Part shown: in pieces, positions 1 through 11,300 of the stretch
Numbering within the stretch: the stretch's first letter is position 1
Layout: every line of letters starts with the position of its first letter
Source of the DNA: Galeopsis tetrahit
Taxonomy: Eukaryota; Streptophyta; Magnoliopsida; Lamiales; Lamiaceae
Direction of reading: 5' to 3'
Length of the DNA stretch: 64,000 nucleotides
Assembly: GCA_963675135.1 (NCBI GenBank)
Contig: OY776122.1
Location: forward strand, 88,360,472 to 88,424,471
Program-made: the position numbers and the translations under genes
Notes under the pieces: model-generated
What the model was told of the DNA's origin: nothing
The model's database searches: none
What the model saw: only the letters and a program-made list of their open reading frames with translations

Positions 1-527
1 GTTGGTAAGAAAGTCTTGGATGAAATTTGCCTTTAAGCCCTTCAAAATTGGAGAAAATAGGTCAAAACCCCCGAGAAATTGGCCATTAAAAGCGTGTACA
101 CGATTTCTCTACTCAGCAACTCGGCCGAGTTGGGCCTCTTTCTAGTCTCATTCCATCCCTCGAGCTCGCCCGGAACTGTGCAACTCGGCCGAGGTCGAAA
201 TTTTGAGTTTTTTAGCAACTCGGCCGAGTCATTTATGATCCATGTTTCGTGCATAACTTTTGATTTCGATCTCCGATCGACTCGATTCTTTTTTCCATTC
301 CACTCCATTTTTCGAGATGAATTCAATGGTGCAATCCTATCTTTGACTCAGCGATATATAGATATGTGTTTTGCTCCTAAAGGTCTCGTTTGACCTACAA
401 ACATCAACAACAACATGCCTTTCTCACAATTAAATCAAATCATCTACAAATGGCCAATATAATGTGAAAATACAAGAAATATAAGCTCTAAATATGCACT
501 AAAGTCATGCAATTTACACCTGAATCA
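1..527 (+). mobile_element. 3' part of an LTR, same family as the solo LTR at 56390-57872
   Basis: This stretch aligns along its length with 57400-57872. Both contain the block TTTCGTGCATAACTTT, then a GACTCGATTCTTTT block, then GTGTTTTGCTCC, and both end in CCYGAATCA. The final CA at 526-527 is therefore taken as the LTR end. The left end lies outside the window, so the TSD cannot be checked. Three CGGCCG-centred palindromes lie at 117-132, 184-193 and 218-229. No protein coding is seen; the short open frames here are not conserved. Confidence 0.7.
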
Positions 528-722
528 TTACTACACACACACCTCATGTTAGATGCACCCCACATTCTTATTACCTTCCCTCCTTCCTCCTCTTCAAACT
601 CCAAAGAAAACTCCCGTCCAGTGCAAAAAAAAAAACAACTTGCAAAGAGTGCCTCCCTTCGCCGTGCCCTGCCGCCGTGTCCAACCACCACCACCCATCG
701 CGCTCCCTCACACCACGAAGTC

Positions 723-2132
723 ATGGACCCACGTAAAGGTATGTAGTTTAAAGCTTTATGTTATGGTGTTAATGGTTGATTTCTCGTTTTATGTTTTTTT
801 TTTTTAAAAATTAATTTTAATTTATGGTGTTAATGGTTGTTTCTTATGTATAAAATGGTGATTTTGTAATGCTATTATAACATAATTTGAAGATGGTTTT
901 AGTTATGGTTGGGTTTTAGATTTTAGGGTTTTTTGTTTGATTTGTTGTTTATTTGTTTGATTGTTTGGTTTGTGTTGGTTGTTGTTGTATGATTAATAGA
1001 AAATGGGGAGGGGGGGGGGGGAAAGTAGTCTGAAATCAACCAAAACCGATGAAATCGGGGTAGGAGGCGTCGACTCTGGTTCATCGACGAGGCCTTGTTT
1101 GATCGACGTCCCGATGTCGACGGAAATTAATTCTGTCGATGAACCAGGGTCGACGAAAACTAATTCTCGTCGACATCGGGACGTCGACCAAACAAGGCCT
1201 CGTCGATGAACCAGTGTTGACGAGAATAAATTCTGGCGGCATTTGGATACCGACCCCATATATTTTAATCAAGTACTTGTTGTCGACCACTTTGAAGATT
1301 ATCTATGTATATGTATAAATGTCTACCATTGATTTTATTTTTCATTTAATCAGTGTACAAGAGAGTAAGACCAACTGCGTCTAACAGAAAGAAAAATAAG
1401 GATCACACTATTGAGCCCCCTCAAGAAGTTGCACCTCAAGATCAAAGTGCTCCACCTGAAGAAGTCGCTCCTCCGCAAGCACAACCTCCTGTTTCTCCAC
1501 AAGCACAATCTCTCACTCCTCCGCAAGCACAACCTCCCGTTCATCCGCAATCACAACCCGCCTCTCCTCAACAACAAATCACATTTAGATCTCAAGAATC
1601 TGAAGATGAGGAAGTATCTGAAGACATTTTCGACGATGATGATGATTACGATGATAGAGATGATGATATACCGGAGGATGTGGAAGCAAACGAAGGTGTT
1701 GAGGCAAATCCTCCACTGTTGACCTCTTTCCAAACTCATGTGGCCAAATTCATTTGGAAGGGTGAAGAACGTCATGTGCTCAGGTGCCATAGCCACATTA
1801 GTAAGCTTTTGGCATGGGAATTTCCCGAGGACGTGGACACCCAATAATTTCGACGATGGATGAAGTATTTGAAAAAGTCCGGCCTAGTTCAAATTAGGGA
1901 TATCTCATACAGGTCCACTAATAAGAACCTCATCGCTGCTTTTGTTGAGAGATGGCATCCCGAGATCAACTCATTGCACTTTCCATTCGGTGAAATTACC
2001 ATTACACTAGATGATGTCTTCTGCATTACCGGGTTACCAGTTGAAGGCCGGCCAGTACGGTCTTCTCGTGTTCATTTCGTCTCTTCTTCTTCTTCTGATC
2101 TTAGTAGATTGTTGGGTGTAGATGCCCACTAA
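723..2132 (+). pseudogene. Plant mobile domain (PMD) gene, transposon-associated, broken by stop codons
   Basis: Exon 1 (723-738) encodes MDPRK and ends at a GTATGT donor. Exon 2 starts at 1354 after a CAG acceptor and continues the frame with VYKRVRP. A Pro/Gln-rich stretch and an Asp/Glu-rich stretch follow. From 1860 comes the plant-mobile-domain signature, including the segments FPFGEITITLDDV and ITGLPVEGRPV. PMD proteins are known from Mutator-like and other plant elements and from a few domesticated genes. TAA codons at 1845-1847 and 2130-2132 lie in frame, with domain-like sequence continuing after the first, so this copy cannot make a full protein. The domain also breaks off after about 90 residues. 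The long intron contains the inverted repeat at 1076-1214. I infer a dead transposon gene. Its terminal inverted repeats were not found. Confidence 0.72.
1076..1214. repeat. GTCGAC-rich inverted repeat inside the PMD intron
   Basis: Arms at 1076-1122 and 1168-1214 are 47 bp each and pair with only one mismatch that I can see. The 45-bp loop is itself made of related GTCGAY units. RNA from this intron would fold into a long hairpin. A similar GTCGAC-rich fold-back lies at 50940-51110 in an unrelated position. Confidence 0.85.
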
Positions 2133-2653
2133 ATAGATAGTGCCGCAAATAACCGTACACTTTTCTATTCTCTCTATTTTAATTAATAAAATCTTCAATT
2201 AGCCGACAATGGTAAATATTTTTTGGTATATAAAAAATACCACGATTTTTTATAGTATAATATTACACTTTACCCACTTTTTTAATATACTGAAATTTCG
2301 ATAAATTCAATATTTTGGTATGGAAATTGTGGTGTAAAAAAATGTATTTTACCCACCCCATTCATGATAGAAGTTGAAGAGTGGTGGTTACATCGAGTAA
2401 ATTAAACATAAAATTTAAGTATATCTATACTCTAAATTGTATGGAATGATTTGACGAGGTTGTTAGGTGCAAATATATATGTATGCGAAATTAGAGACAA
2501 AAGACAAGGTGCATGTATTTGACAGAGTCGCATTTCCCTCTTTGAAAGCGTTTCTTCTTCTGCGACGCCTTTTCAGGGATAAAATCTGTCTCCCGTACAA
2601 ATCTCCTGTCCGTACTTTCCCGAAGCTTCAGTCCAGTCCTCAGTGCTACATCA
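2133..2653. other. Non-coding gap and 5' leader of HY2
   Basis: The first 300 bases are AT-rich with no recognisable element. The last 100-200 bases, ending at the ATG at 2654, are richer in pyrimidines and are the probable HY2 leader. No TATA box could be assigned with confidence. Confidence 0.4.
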
Positions 2654-5600
2654 ATGGAATCTTGTCCCAACAATTTTCTCTCACTAAGAATGATCTCAAC
2701 CCTAAATAAGCTTCCCTTTCAGCGTAGAGATGCCACTGCTTATAATTTCAGCACATTAACTAGTAGAAAATACACTAGCATCACCACTAAAATGAGCCCA
2801 TCAATGGCTCAAACAACTTCAGCTTCCACTTACCAAAAATTTGTTCATTTTGCCTTGCAAGAAACTAGAAAACACACTCAGTTAAACCCTTCTCCATTAC
2901 AGGTATGGCCCCATTATCTCAACTCTTACAACACTGCTGTTTGCTACCAAAAAAATGCTATTTCTTGTTGAAAGTGAGCATTTAGTTAGTTGGGCTTGTG
3001 AAAGATCTGTTTTTTAGTATGAATCTGTGAACTAAGGAGGAGAAGTGGGGTATCTGCAGCAGAATTATTTTTCATTTTTATTAGTTTTTAAATTAATTTA
3101 TCTTGTTGTGTAGGCCATGAATAGTTTGCAGATGATGTGTAAATTTTAACATGTGGTGTGATCTCCTCACTAACTTAGGGTAAAAATCCTTTTGCATAGT
3201 AGAGTTCTTCTGAGTTGAGACCCTTGTAGATGTTTAATCTTTCTTGGAAATCACATTTTTGGGAAATTTAGGGGGCCTTTGTTCAAATTCTTCTATGAGA
3301 ATTGTTGAACTGAATAGTGAATTATAATGGTAATAGTGGTTATATCGTTAGTGTTTTGCTGTAATCTTGGAATTAGTGTGTAAAAAATGATTGTTGGTGG
3401 AGAAATGGTTATAGGAGGGTAGGAAGTATGCTGAAGGTGAATTGATCATCTTTTGTTCTCATTAATCACCACGATTACCCCATGCTCATTCTCATTACCA
3501 TTCAAATTGAAGAATTTTGAACCAAGCGTCCCTTGAGTGTGCTGTTATTGTTTTGCGCGTATTACATTACTAACTAAATGATACAAGCAATCAAGCATGA
3601 TGTACTAATTTTGTGCAGGAGGACTTCGGCGGCTTCTCTTCGATGGACGGGAAGACAGAGCTCTACATGTCTTCTTTCGAGTCACCCAAGATTAGACTAC
3701 TCCGAAGTTTGTCCATTGAAGGGGGTGATGGGATGCAGGTTCGTTCAATCCTATAGGCATAAACTCTCCAAAGGACATTGAAGCTAATTTTAGTAATTTG
3801 GGGGGAGAGGGGCGGCTGTTTAATTGAAAAAATAAGTTGCTTCATTTCAATAGATTTATTTGAAATTCATGGTGGAGATGAAGCTTTGGAATTGCTTCAG
3901 TTATTTATTACTTCATTTTATTGATTTTATGATCACATTATAAAAAAATTGCTAGTCTTTCATTATTACTTTGTTGTATTTATATACTCTGCTTGAATTT
4001 TGTTTTACCATTTGATATGATTCAATGATTATAAGTTAGTCAAACGCAAATCACATAATTATTCACAAAATACTCCCACTCATTCCCCTTTCGTGTTTTT
4101 AGCCAACTATTCCCCTTCTATCATATTATTTGTTTGGTTCTCCTTGCATTCCCCCTACCATTTTTTAAAAAATACTCATTTACTAGTTGTTCTACTAGAT
4201 TGTTTTCCTTTATTTCTCTTCCTTTCATTGTTTTGCATATTATTTATGCAGGTTTTGGATTTTGCCATCTTTCCAAGAGCAGAGTTTGATCTTCCAATTT
4301 TTTGTGCCAACTTTTTTACCACTCCAGTCATTAACATAGTTGTACTGTAAGCTTACCTTCCTTCCCTTCTACTAAATGAACAAAATCGTCCTTGTCCTCT
4401 GGATTTACTCTTCTTCTTCTTCTTTTTTTTTGGCGTATATTGGAAAATGTGCTCTCCCGATCCATGTTAGCGAAATAAAATGAATATAAATAAACTGACA
4501 TCTTAGATTCTGTTATGCTCATAAAGAGTTGACCAGAAACTTATTCTCATCAGAAAGAGATATTAACATTACTATAAGAACACGAAACCGGTTCCTGACT
4601 AGAAACACGTAAATTGCACTCATTCTATAATATAGCTCGTAAAAATCTTCTCAATGTTATCTTCTGCACTACTATGATTAGCTTGAGGTTCTTTAAATTA
4701 TTATATATTCCAATATTTTTAGTGGTGATTTCATCTCTCAGTTAAATTAGTTACTGTTTTGGATTGATCTACTTTTTATATTGTGTGTTCGGTACGTGCC
4801 AAATCATTCATGGAGATCATTGACATTTATCTTGACATCATTCATTCATTTTTTTGCCTTATATTTGGTTGCTCAATAATAAAGGCTTATAACATTTCCA
4901 GGGACCTAAATCCGTTACATGATGTTACCGATCGACAGGATTACAAGAAAAAGTACTACAATCACTTAATTCCTCTTGGACATAAGTATACAGAGGTGAG
5001 TAGAGCTCTTAGTACTTTTCTCAAATGGTCATCTCTTTACCGTCTAAAATGACATGATAATTTAACACAGATGTCATGCAGCTTTTTCCATGGGGAGGGA
5101 AGATTACTGCCGAATCTATGAAATTTTTCTCACCAATTGTTATATGGACCAAGTTTCCTCCAAGCTATGAGAAGCACCATCTTTTATATTCTGCTTTCCA
5201 GGACTATCTTAAGGTACACATTGATCTTGATTGGACTACATATGTGCTAGCTTAGTATGCAGAATGAACATATATAGTTTTTGAGGGAAATTTTTCATTC
5301 TACCCATTTAAAATAAGATAATCTCTACCCACCCTGAGCTCGGTACACCTTTCTTTCAGTAGTATTGTGTGATGGGGTGGGTGGGACCCTTAAATCACTT
5401 TCGAGGGTATTTAAGTCCTAAAAGTATGAAAAAGTGTAAAGGGTAAAAAAGATTTTTTTTAATAACTGAGGTTGACATAAAAGTTTTTTGTCATTTGGAA
5501 ATGGATAGATTGGTGCATTCTCAGTAGTTTTTTTCAACATATGCTTTCAAATACTTGGGTTCTATATATTCGATTGAGTGTTGAAACAACAATCTTGGAG

Positions 5601-6456
5601 CAGACTTCTCATTATGTCCTCCATTGTTGCTCAGTCATGGCTCGAGCTGATGGATCACGTGTCAGGGGAAACTGATGTTTCTCAGGTTACGGCCAATCTC
5701 GAAGCACAACATAGGTACCTCACATGGAGAGCAGAAAAGGTAGGATAGGCAGTTTTCACTTCTGTCTCACACAGTGACTTTTGGATTCATCTTCGTAGGA
5801 AAATTACGTATGGATTAAAAATTAAGTGTGATGCCCTTAAAGTTTTCTTAATGATCATTAAGAACTCATGTAAATCAGTTATATGCAGCTTTATAATTTG
5901 TCTTTAGACATCAATCTTATCAGTAGCAATTGGGAGAAGTCAAATTTCTTGTCCCTATTTTAAACATAACAGTGGAAGCATATTAGTTATGAGAAAGATT
6001 TCTTTGTATTTTCAGTAGTAGAAAATCTGAACGTATGTTTCAAGTTTGAAAGTTTGAAAGTTTCATATCAAGACTATTGCATATGTTTCAAGTTTGAAAG
6101 CTTCATATCAAGACTATTGCATTCAGGATCCAGGCCATCAAGTCCTTAGAAAAGTTGCTGGGGAAACTCGTGCAAAGGTAATAACTAGTGATGTCTAAAC
6201 ATCAAAGTGTCGATTGCTTGGTTCTTTTTACAATGAAACAGGCGATGTTGTTTGCTTTTGGGTTGTGCAGGATATAGTTAGGAGTTTTCTGTTCAATGGA
6301 GTTGATGAGTTGGGCAGCAAAACATTTATAGATTACTTTCCAGAGTACGAGTGCGATGATGGAACTGTAAATCAGAAACGCAGCATGGTTGGAAAATCAT
6401 TCGAAAGTCGTCCCTGGAATACACGAGGAGACTTCATTGGAAACATATTAAGGTAG
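2654..6456 (+). CDS. HY2: Phytochromobilin:ferredoxin oxidoreductase, plastid (HY2)
   Basis: This enzyme family reduces biliverdin IX-alpha to phytochromobilin using ferredoxin, which makes the chromophore of phytochrome in plastids. Exons by eye: 2654-2902, 3619-3738, 4252-4346, 4902-4995, 5082-5213, 5635-5739, 6127-6177 and 6271-6456. All have GT-AG borders and matching phases, giving 343 residues, close to the roughly 330 usual for HY2. The first 50-60 residues are Ser/Thr-rich with few acidic residues, as in a plastid transit peptide. Family motifs include SFESPKIRLLRSLSIEG (exon 2), FPRAEFDLPIFCANFF and VVLDLNPLH (exons 3-4), and LFPWGGKITAESMKFFSP (exon 5). ATG 2654 is the first in frame after the leader; the in-frame ATG at 2690 is a possible alternative. 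The last exon ends in TAG with no break. It is a stand-alone gene. Confidence 0.93.
6038..6125. repeat. Tandem duplication of about 44 bp at a HY2 3' splice site
   Basis: The block containing TTTCAAGTTTGAAAG and CATATCAAGACTATTGCAT occurs twice in tandem directly before exon 7 of HY2. Only the second copy is followed by a usable CAG acceptor (6124-6126), so the duplication doubles the likely branch-point region without adding an acceptor. Confidence 0.8.
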
Positions 6457-6716
6457 AAATCATGCGTTTTTAGCTTGTGTCTTCCACTTTGTCTGTATGA
6501 TTTAATTCTGATTATGTACAAATTCATTATGTCTGTAACTTATACTATTAAAGTAGGAGCCACTTGGTTCCTTGTTGTATGAATCCTTTGAATTATCAAT
6601 GGAAATAAAAGGCATGAAATTGGTGCTGCAAAATGTGATTTTTCTTGCACACTTTGTATCTTCTCTTTGATTTGACTGATAATAGATAGAAAAGTATGCT
6701 GAATTTTTTAACCTTA

Positions 6717-7400
6717 TTTTAAGGGGTGTATTGGTTGTGGATTTTGTAGGATTTTTTTGGACTTTCAAAATTTGGGGCTATTCAATTCGGATTTTAAAAA
6801 GTCTTTAAAAATCCTTGGATTTTAAAAAGTCTTTAAATATTTTTACGTATTCAAGAGTTTATGTATTTTAATAGTTTATGAATTTTGTTTGATTCTCCTT
6901 AAAAAAAAAAAATATGAACAAATTACGCTATCTAAAATCTCTTCTAAAACCCATAGATTTCAACGGATTCTCTTAAAAAAACTCTGAGCACGAAAGGTCA
7001 GTAAAGGATGACAATATTGACCCGACCCGACACACGAGTTATGGGTCAAGTCGGATCCGCCCTATTGAGAATGGGTCGGATCAAATCTGCGAATATTCCC
7101 AAATTAATATATATATATATATATATATTGATAAAATATTTAAAAAAAAACTCTCCAAATTAATAGTTTTATAGCCGAAATTTATGAAAATATATGTAAA
7201 TCAATAAAAATATATATATTTTACAATCATGTCGAGTCTATTAAAATCTATATAAATCAATAAGAAAAAAGTCGATCAAACTCTCCATCCATATAAATCA
7301 ATAAAAAGTTAAACTCTCGAGGCACTTTATGAATTTTATAAATTCACATCATTTTTAAATTCAAAAAAAATTCAAAGAATCTCAATTGTCCTGTCAATTC
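6717..7400. mobile_element. Degraded Tourist/Harbinger-like element
   Basis: The left end, AGGGGTGTATTGGTTGTGG followed by GATTTTGTAGGATTTTTTTG, is a diverged copy of the terminus at 7490. An opposite-strand counterpart, CAAAGAATCTCAATTG, occurs near 7375-7392. The interior is AT-rich with an AT microsatellite near 7108-7130. Borders are approximate and no TSD was established. Confidence 0.45.
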
Positions 7401-8030
7401 ATATGTGGAAGTTGAACATAATTTTTTTTAGAGCATTCAAAAAGATTCGATTGCTATTTACAAAAAGATTATGATTTTATTTGTAATTAAAGGGGTTGTA
7501 TTCAATTGAGATTTTGTTGGATTTTTTTGGACTTTTAAAAATTTGGGGTATTCAATTCGGATTTTTAAAAGTTTTTCAAAATTTTGAAGTATTCAATATG
7601 AATTTTAAAAAGTCTTTAGAAATTTTTAGGTATTCAACAATGTATGGATTTTAATACTCTATGATTTCGTTGGATTCTCCTTAAAAAAAATATAAATAAA
7701 TTTCACTATTCAAAATCTCTTCTAAAAAAGTATAGATTTAAATGGATTCTCTCATAAACTTTGAAAGAGAAGAAAGTAGAGAAAAAACAGACATCCTTGC
7801 TGTCACAGATTCTTCACCAGCATTATTATCGTGAAAATTGTATTTTAAAATTATATTTTTTCTTTAAAAATTATAGTATATCAAACACGTTATGTTAGCA
7901 ATATAAAGGTCTTACCCATTGGGTCAATTCCCTGGTGTTCGATATCATCTAAAAGATTTTGGTCGTCACCCCAATTATTCAATCGTCATCATTAAGAAAT
8001 GTGATTGGGATAATTTTTTGTATTGGTAAA

Positions 8031-8246
8031 GTCTAGTATGCACTCGAGTGCATGCTGTGCACCCTAGTCCATGTTCACTTTTCAGTTTATTGACTTACAC
8101 TTTTTGGTAAATGGTGTTGCACTTTTCAATTATTACTAAAAATATTATTATACAGTTTAATAATTGAAAAGTGCAATACCATTTACCAAAAAGTGCAACA
8201 TGGACTAGGGTGCACAACATGCACTCGAGTCCATAGCAGACCAACC
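8031..8246. mobile_element. Fold-back MITE
   Basis: The element is an almost perfect hairpin. The left arm starts GTCTAGTATGCACTCGAG and the right arm is its complement ending CTCGAGTCCATAGCAGAC, and pairing continues through about 100 bp per arm to an AT-rich loop near 8145-8160. A direct repeat of about 33 bp (AAGAAATGTGATTGGGATAA and following bases) lies on both sides (about 7995 and 8263). That is too long for a standard TSD and may be an older duplication. There is no coding capacity. Confidence 0.75.
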
Positions 8247-8443
8247 CTTTGGTATTTTAAAAAAGAAATGTGATTGGGATAATTTTTGGTATTTTCAAAT
8301 TGTTATTCACAAGTTCTCATTTCAAACACAAAACACAAGCATAGTTAGTATTAAGGAAAAATTGGAATTGCTTTCTCACTCAAAGCCAATGCATTGAGAA
8401 CAAGAACCAGTATGGCTAATAATAATGAAGATATATACGTTTG

Positions 8444-9192
8444 CAGGGGCGGACCCAGGATTAGAGAGGGAGGGGGGCCAAAACTTAAGTAGCGACTAAT
8501 TTTATATTTAGTACTTCCCCCATTTCACAATTGTTTATACACTTATTTTAGTTGCCTGTCACAATTTGTACGACTCAAAAATGAAACTTATACATTAGTT
8601 CACCCTCACAATATCTCACAATATTTACACAAAATACTAGTATTACTTTTACACTCAATACTTATTTATTTTATTCATAAAAATTTATAAAATTATCTTT
8701 CAACACTCCACTAAATCTATCATTTTCTTAGTTTGTATGTCCATTTTAATGTGCATACATTTATGAGACAAAGAAATATATAATTATAAAAAATAATTAT
8801 TTCAATTAATAATATATATTGTTATATATTATAAAAAATAATTATTTCAATTAATAATATATATTGTTATTGGTAATAAGTATCACAATATCCATTATTA
8901 TATTCATAGAAAAAATGAATAAAGGATAACATTAAAAAATCATTTTCTTTATGTACGTTGAAAACAAAATAATATAACAAAAAAAGTATTATTATTTATA
9001 TTGAATACAAAACAATATAGAAAGATTAGCTAGTAAAAAGGAAACGAACAAATTTTAGTAACTAAAAGATTATTAACTACTCTAATAATATTTTTTAAAT
9101 TGGGGTCAGGTATGCATATACTATACAAGTTAATGGGGAGGAAGTGAGGGGGGCCAAGGCCCCTCCCAAAGTTTAATGTGGGTTCGCCTCTG
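8444..9192. mobile_element. Non-autonomous hAT element, 749 bp
   Basis: Its termini are CAGGGGCGGACCCAGG on the left and GGGTTCGCCTCTG on the right, an imperfect inverted repeat typical of plant hAT elements. It is flanked by a perfect 8-bp TSD, TACGTTTG, at 8436-8443 and 9193-9200. The interior is AT-rich with a duplicated ATAAAAAATAATTATTTC segment and no transposase frame. Confidence 0.88.
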
Positions 9193-9718
9193 TACGTTTG
9201 CATCAATAGTTTTAGTGGCGTAGTTTATGAAAATTCATGTAAATAAATAAAAAAAATGTGTATTTCAGAATCCTGTCAAATCTATGAAAATTCATATAAA
9301 CCTTCTAAATCCATTGACTTTTTAAAGTGCAAAAAAATCCAACAGAATCTCAATTGAATACACCCTTCTAAATCATTTTAAAATTTTATAAAGTTATGTT
9401 TTCTGGAGAAAAATGTGCAAGAAAGTATTTTTATAAGAAAAATTGATTTTGAGACAAATTATACTCAATGCAATAATTTAATATTTTCATGCTGCACACA
9501 CAAATAAATTTTATAATCTAGTAATTTTCTAAATACACGATGTCGAATTGAATTATTCACTAAACAAAACTCTTTATTACTACTATATATGGGTGATTGT
9601 AATAATATTAATAATAAGCATTAGGGTACATATTATTTTGAGATTGTTTTATTTGAATATGAGTAATATTTTAAATATAGTCATAAAAAAAAGCACAATA
9701 CCCACGCGTTATTGCATC

Positions 9719-10326
9719 CAGGGGTGGACTCACGTGTTGGGTGGGGGTGGCCATGCCCCCTCAACTTTGTTTTTTATAATACTATATATATACTACTCCA
9801 TAGTTATTAAATTAATTAATAAATTAACTGATTTTGTTATAAATAAACCTATTTCTTAGTTATTAGTTGGACTACTAATTAGATGATTTTCCACATTTTA
9901 AGTAACGGCTCTTACTCAAATCCTAATATTAAAATATGCTTTAATTTATTATATTTTAATTATATAAGTTAATAATTTTTTAAAAGTTCACTATCAAATA
10001 TTAATATATATTTTTTTATTGACAAATTTCTATATACAATTGAATTTCAAATGTTTTTAATATATTCTCAATTATTCAATTGAATTTCGATCTGTCACAT
10101 TAGAACCTAGTTAAAATTGCACCATATAATGTAAACGTTTCTCATTTTAATTCCTTATATTTTATGATTTGAATTAGGGATTATAATTTATTTTTTACTA
10201 GTTAAGTTTTCTTTTCTCGTTTAACAAGTTCACTACACACAAGTAGCAAAAACACATAGAGTTTGAGATATTTATGTATTTTGATATATATATTTAACAC
10301 CCTTCAGTGTCCTGGATCCGCCCCTA
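9719..10326. mobile_element. Non-autonomous hAT element, 608 bp
   Basis: Its termini are CAGGGGTGGACTCACG and CCTGGATCCGCCCCTA, flanked by the perfect 8-bp TSD ATTGCATC (9711-9718 and 10327-10334). The subterminal GGTGGCCATGCCCCCTCAA near 9746-9765 resembles the GGGGGCCAAGGCCCCTCCC near the right end of the hAT copy at 8444-9192. The 103-residue open frame from 9548 runs across the left border and is not a gene. Confidence 0.87.
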
Positions 10327-10334
10327 ATTGCATC

Positions 10335-11300
10335 TGTTTTCAACAAAAATAAAAGACATTTTCATTAAAGTAAATAAAGATATTTAATTGTAAATATGTG
10401 TGAACCAATAAATAATTTTTTTTTAAATACAAAAAAATTCAACTGCATAACAAAAATGGGAGAAGATTGCTAACCTGATGTTCCTAACCGTTCTATCTTC
10501 ATAAAAAAAAAAATCCTAGGAAATGAGAAGAACGTGTGGTATTTTTTTTTTTTTTTTCTGAAAATTCGTAACTGTTAATATTTTATCCTGCAACATTCTC
10601 TAGGATAAGGTTGTGGCTTCTTTCAAAGGAACACTTCTCATTCAAAAGTTACCTCGTCCACTTCTAGTCTTGCCCGAATGTGATTCTCTAGCATCAGCGA
10701 GTAGACTGACTTCACCGAGTAGTTCCAGATAAAACTCGTAGAAAACTTAATGTACTTGTCAATAAGCTTGCACAAATACAATATTTTCCCCATCAAATAA
10801 GTTCCTCCTCCAATTTCAATGTATTTTTCATATCTCATCCTCCCATCTAACTCTATCAAAAACCCTATTAATGTATTTTTTTTTTTTTTTCCTGAAATTC
10901 GTAAAGGTTGGTATTTATCTTGTCCACTTTTGCTCTTATGCGAGTGTGATTCTCTAGCAATAGCGAGACTGACTTCACCAAGTATTTCCAACCTGATTCA
11001 CGACCCACCTTCAATTTAGAAAATTTAATGTACTTATCAATAAGTAGAAAACTTAAGGTACTTAGTCAATAAGTTTGCACACTCATTAACAACAATATTT
11101 CCTCCATCATATCACCAATTTAGAAAATTTAATGTACTTGTCAATAAGTTTGCACAGTCATTAACAACAATATTTCCTCCATCATATCACCAATTTAGAA
11201 AATTTAATGTACTTGTCAATAAGTTTGCACACTCATTAACAACAATATTTCCGCCATCATAGTTCAATCCTGCAATTTTTTCATATCATATCCTTTCACC
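10335..11300. repeat. Diverged local duplications upstream of the minisatellite
   Basis: Two copies of a roughly 70-bp block containing GTGATTCTCTAGCA and GACTGACTTCACC lie near 10660-10730 and 10920-10995. Three tandem copies of a unit of about 76 bp, containing TTTAGAAAATTTAATGTACT and CATTAACAACAATATTTCC, span about 11013-11262. The 117-residue minus-strand open frame here follows the duplications and has no recognisable domain. Confidence 0.75.

Larger units (their letters stand above)
7490..9367. mobile_element. Tourist/PIF-Harbinger-like element carrying two later insertions
   Basis: The left terminus (AGGGGTTGTATTCAATTGAG, then GATTTTGTTGGATTTTTTTG) is matched in inverse at the right end near 9320-9367, where the reverse complement reads GAAGGGTGTATTCAATTGAG, then GATTCTGTTGG. 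TAA flanks both ends, fitting the three-base TSD of the PIF/Harbinger superfamily. No transposase frame is present. The fold-back element at 8031-8246 and the hAT element at 8444-9192 lie inside it and so inserted later. Confidence 0.6.

Noticed and set aside
2467..2653. Upstream in-frame or overlapping frame as an N-terminal extension of HY2
   Set aside because: The 80-residue frame at 2467-2709 is in another frame from the exon 1 reading that joins exon 2, and HY2 length is already complete from 2654.
10638..10991. 117-residue minus-strand frame as a gene
   Set aside because: It lies across local duplications, includes a poly-Lys run from a T tract and has no domain.
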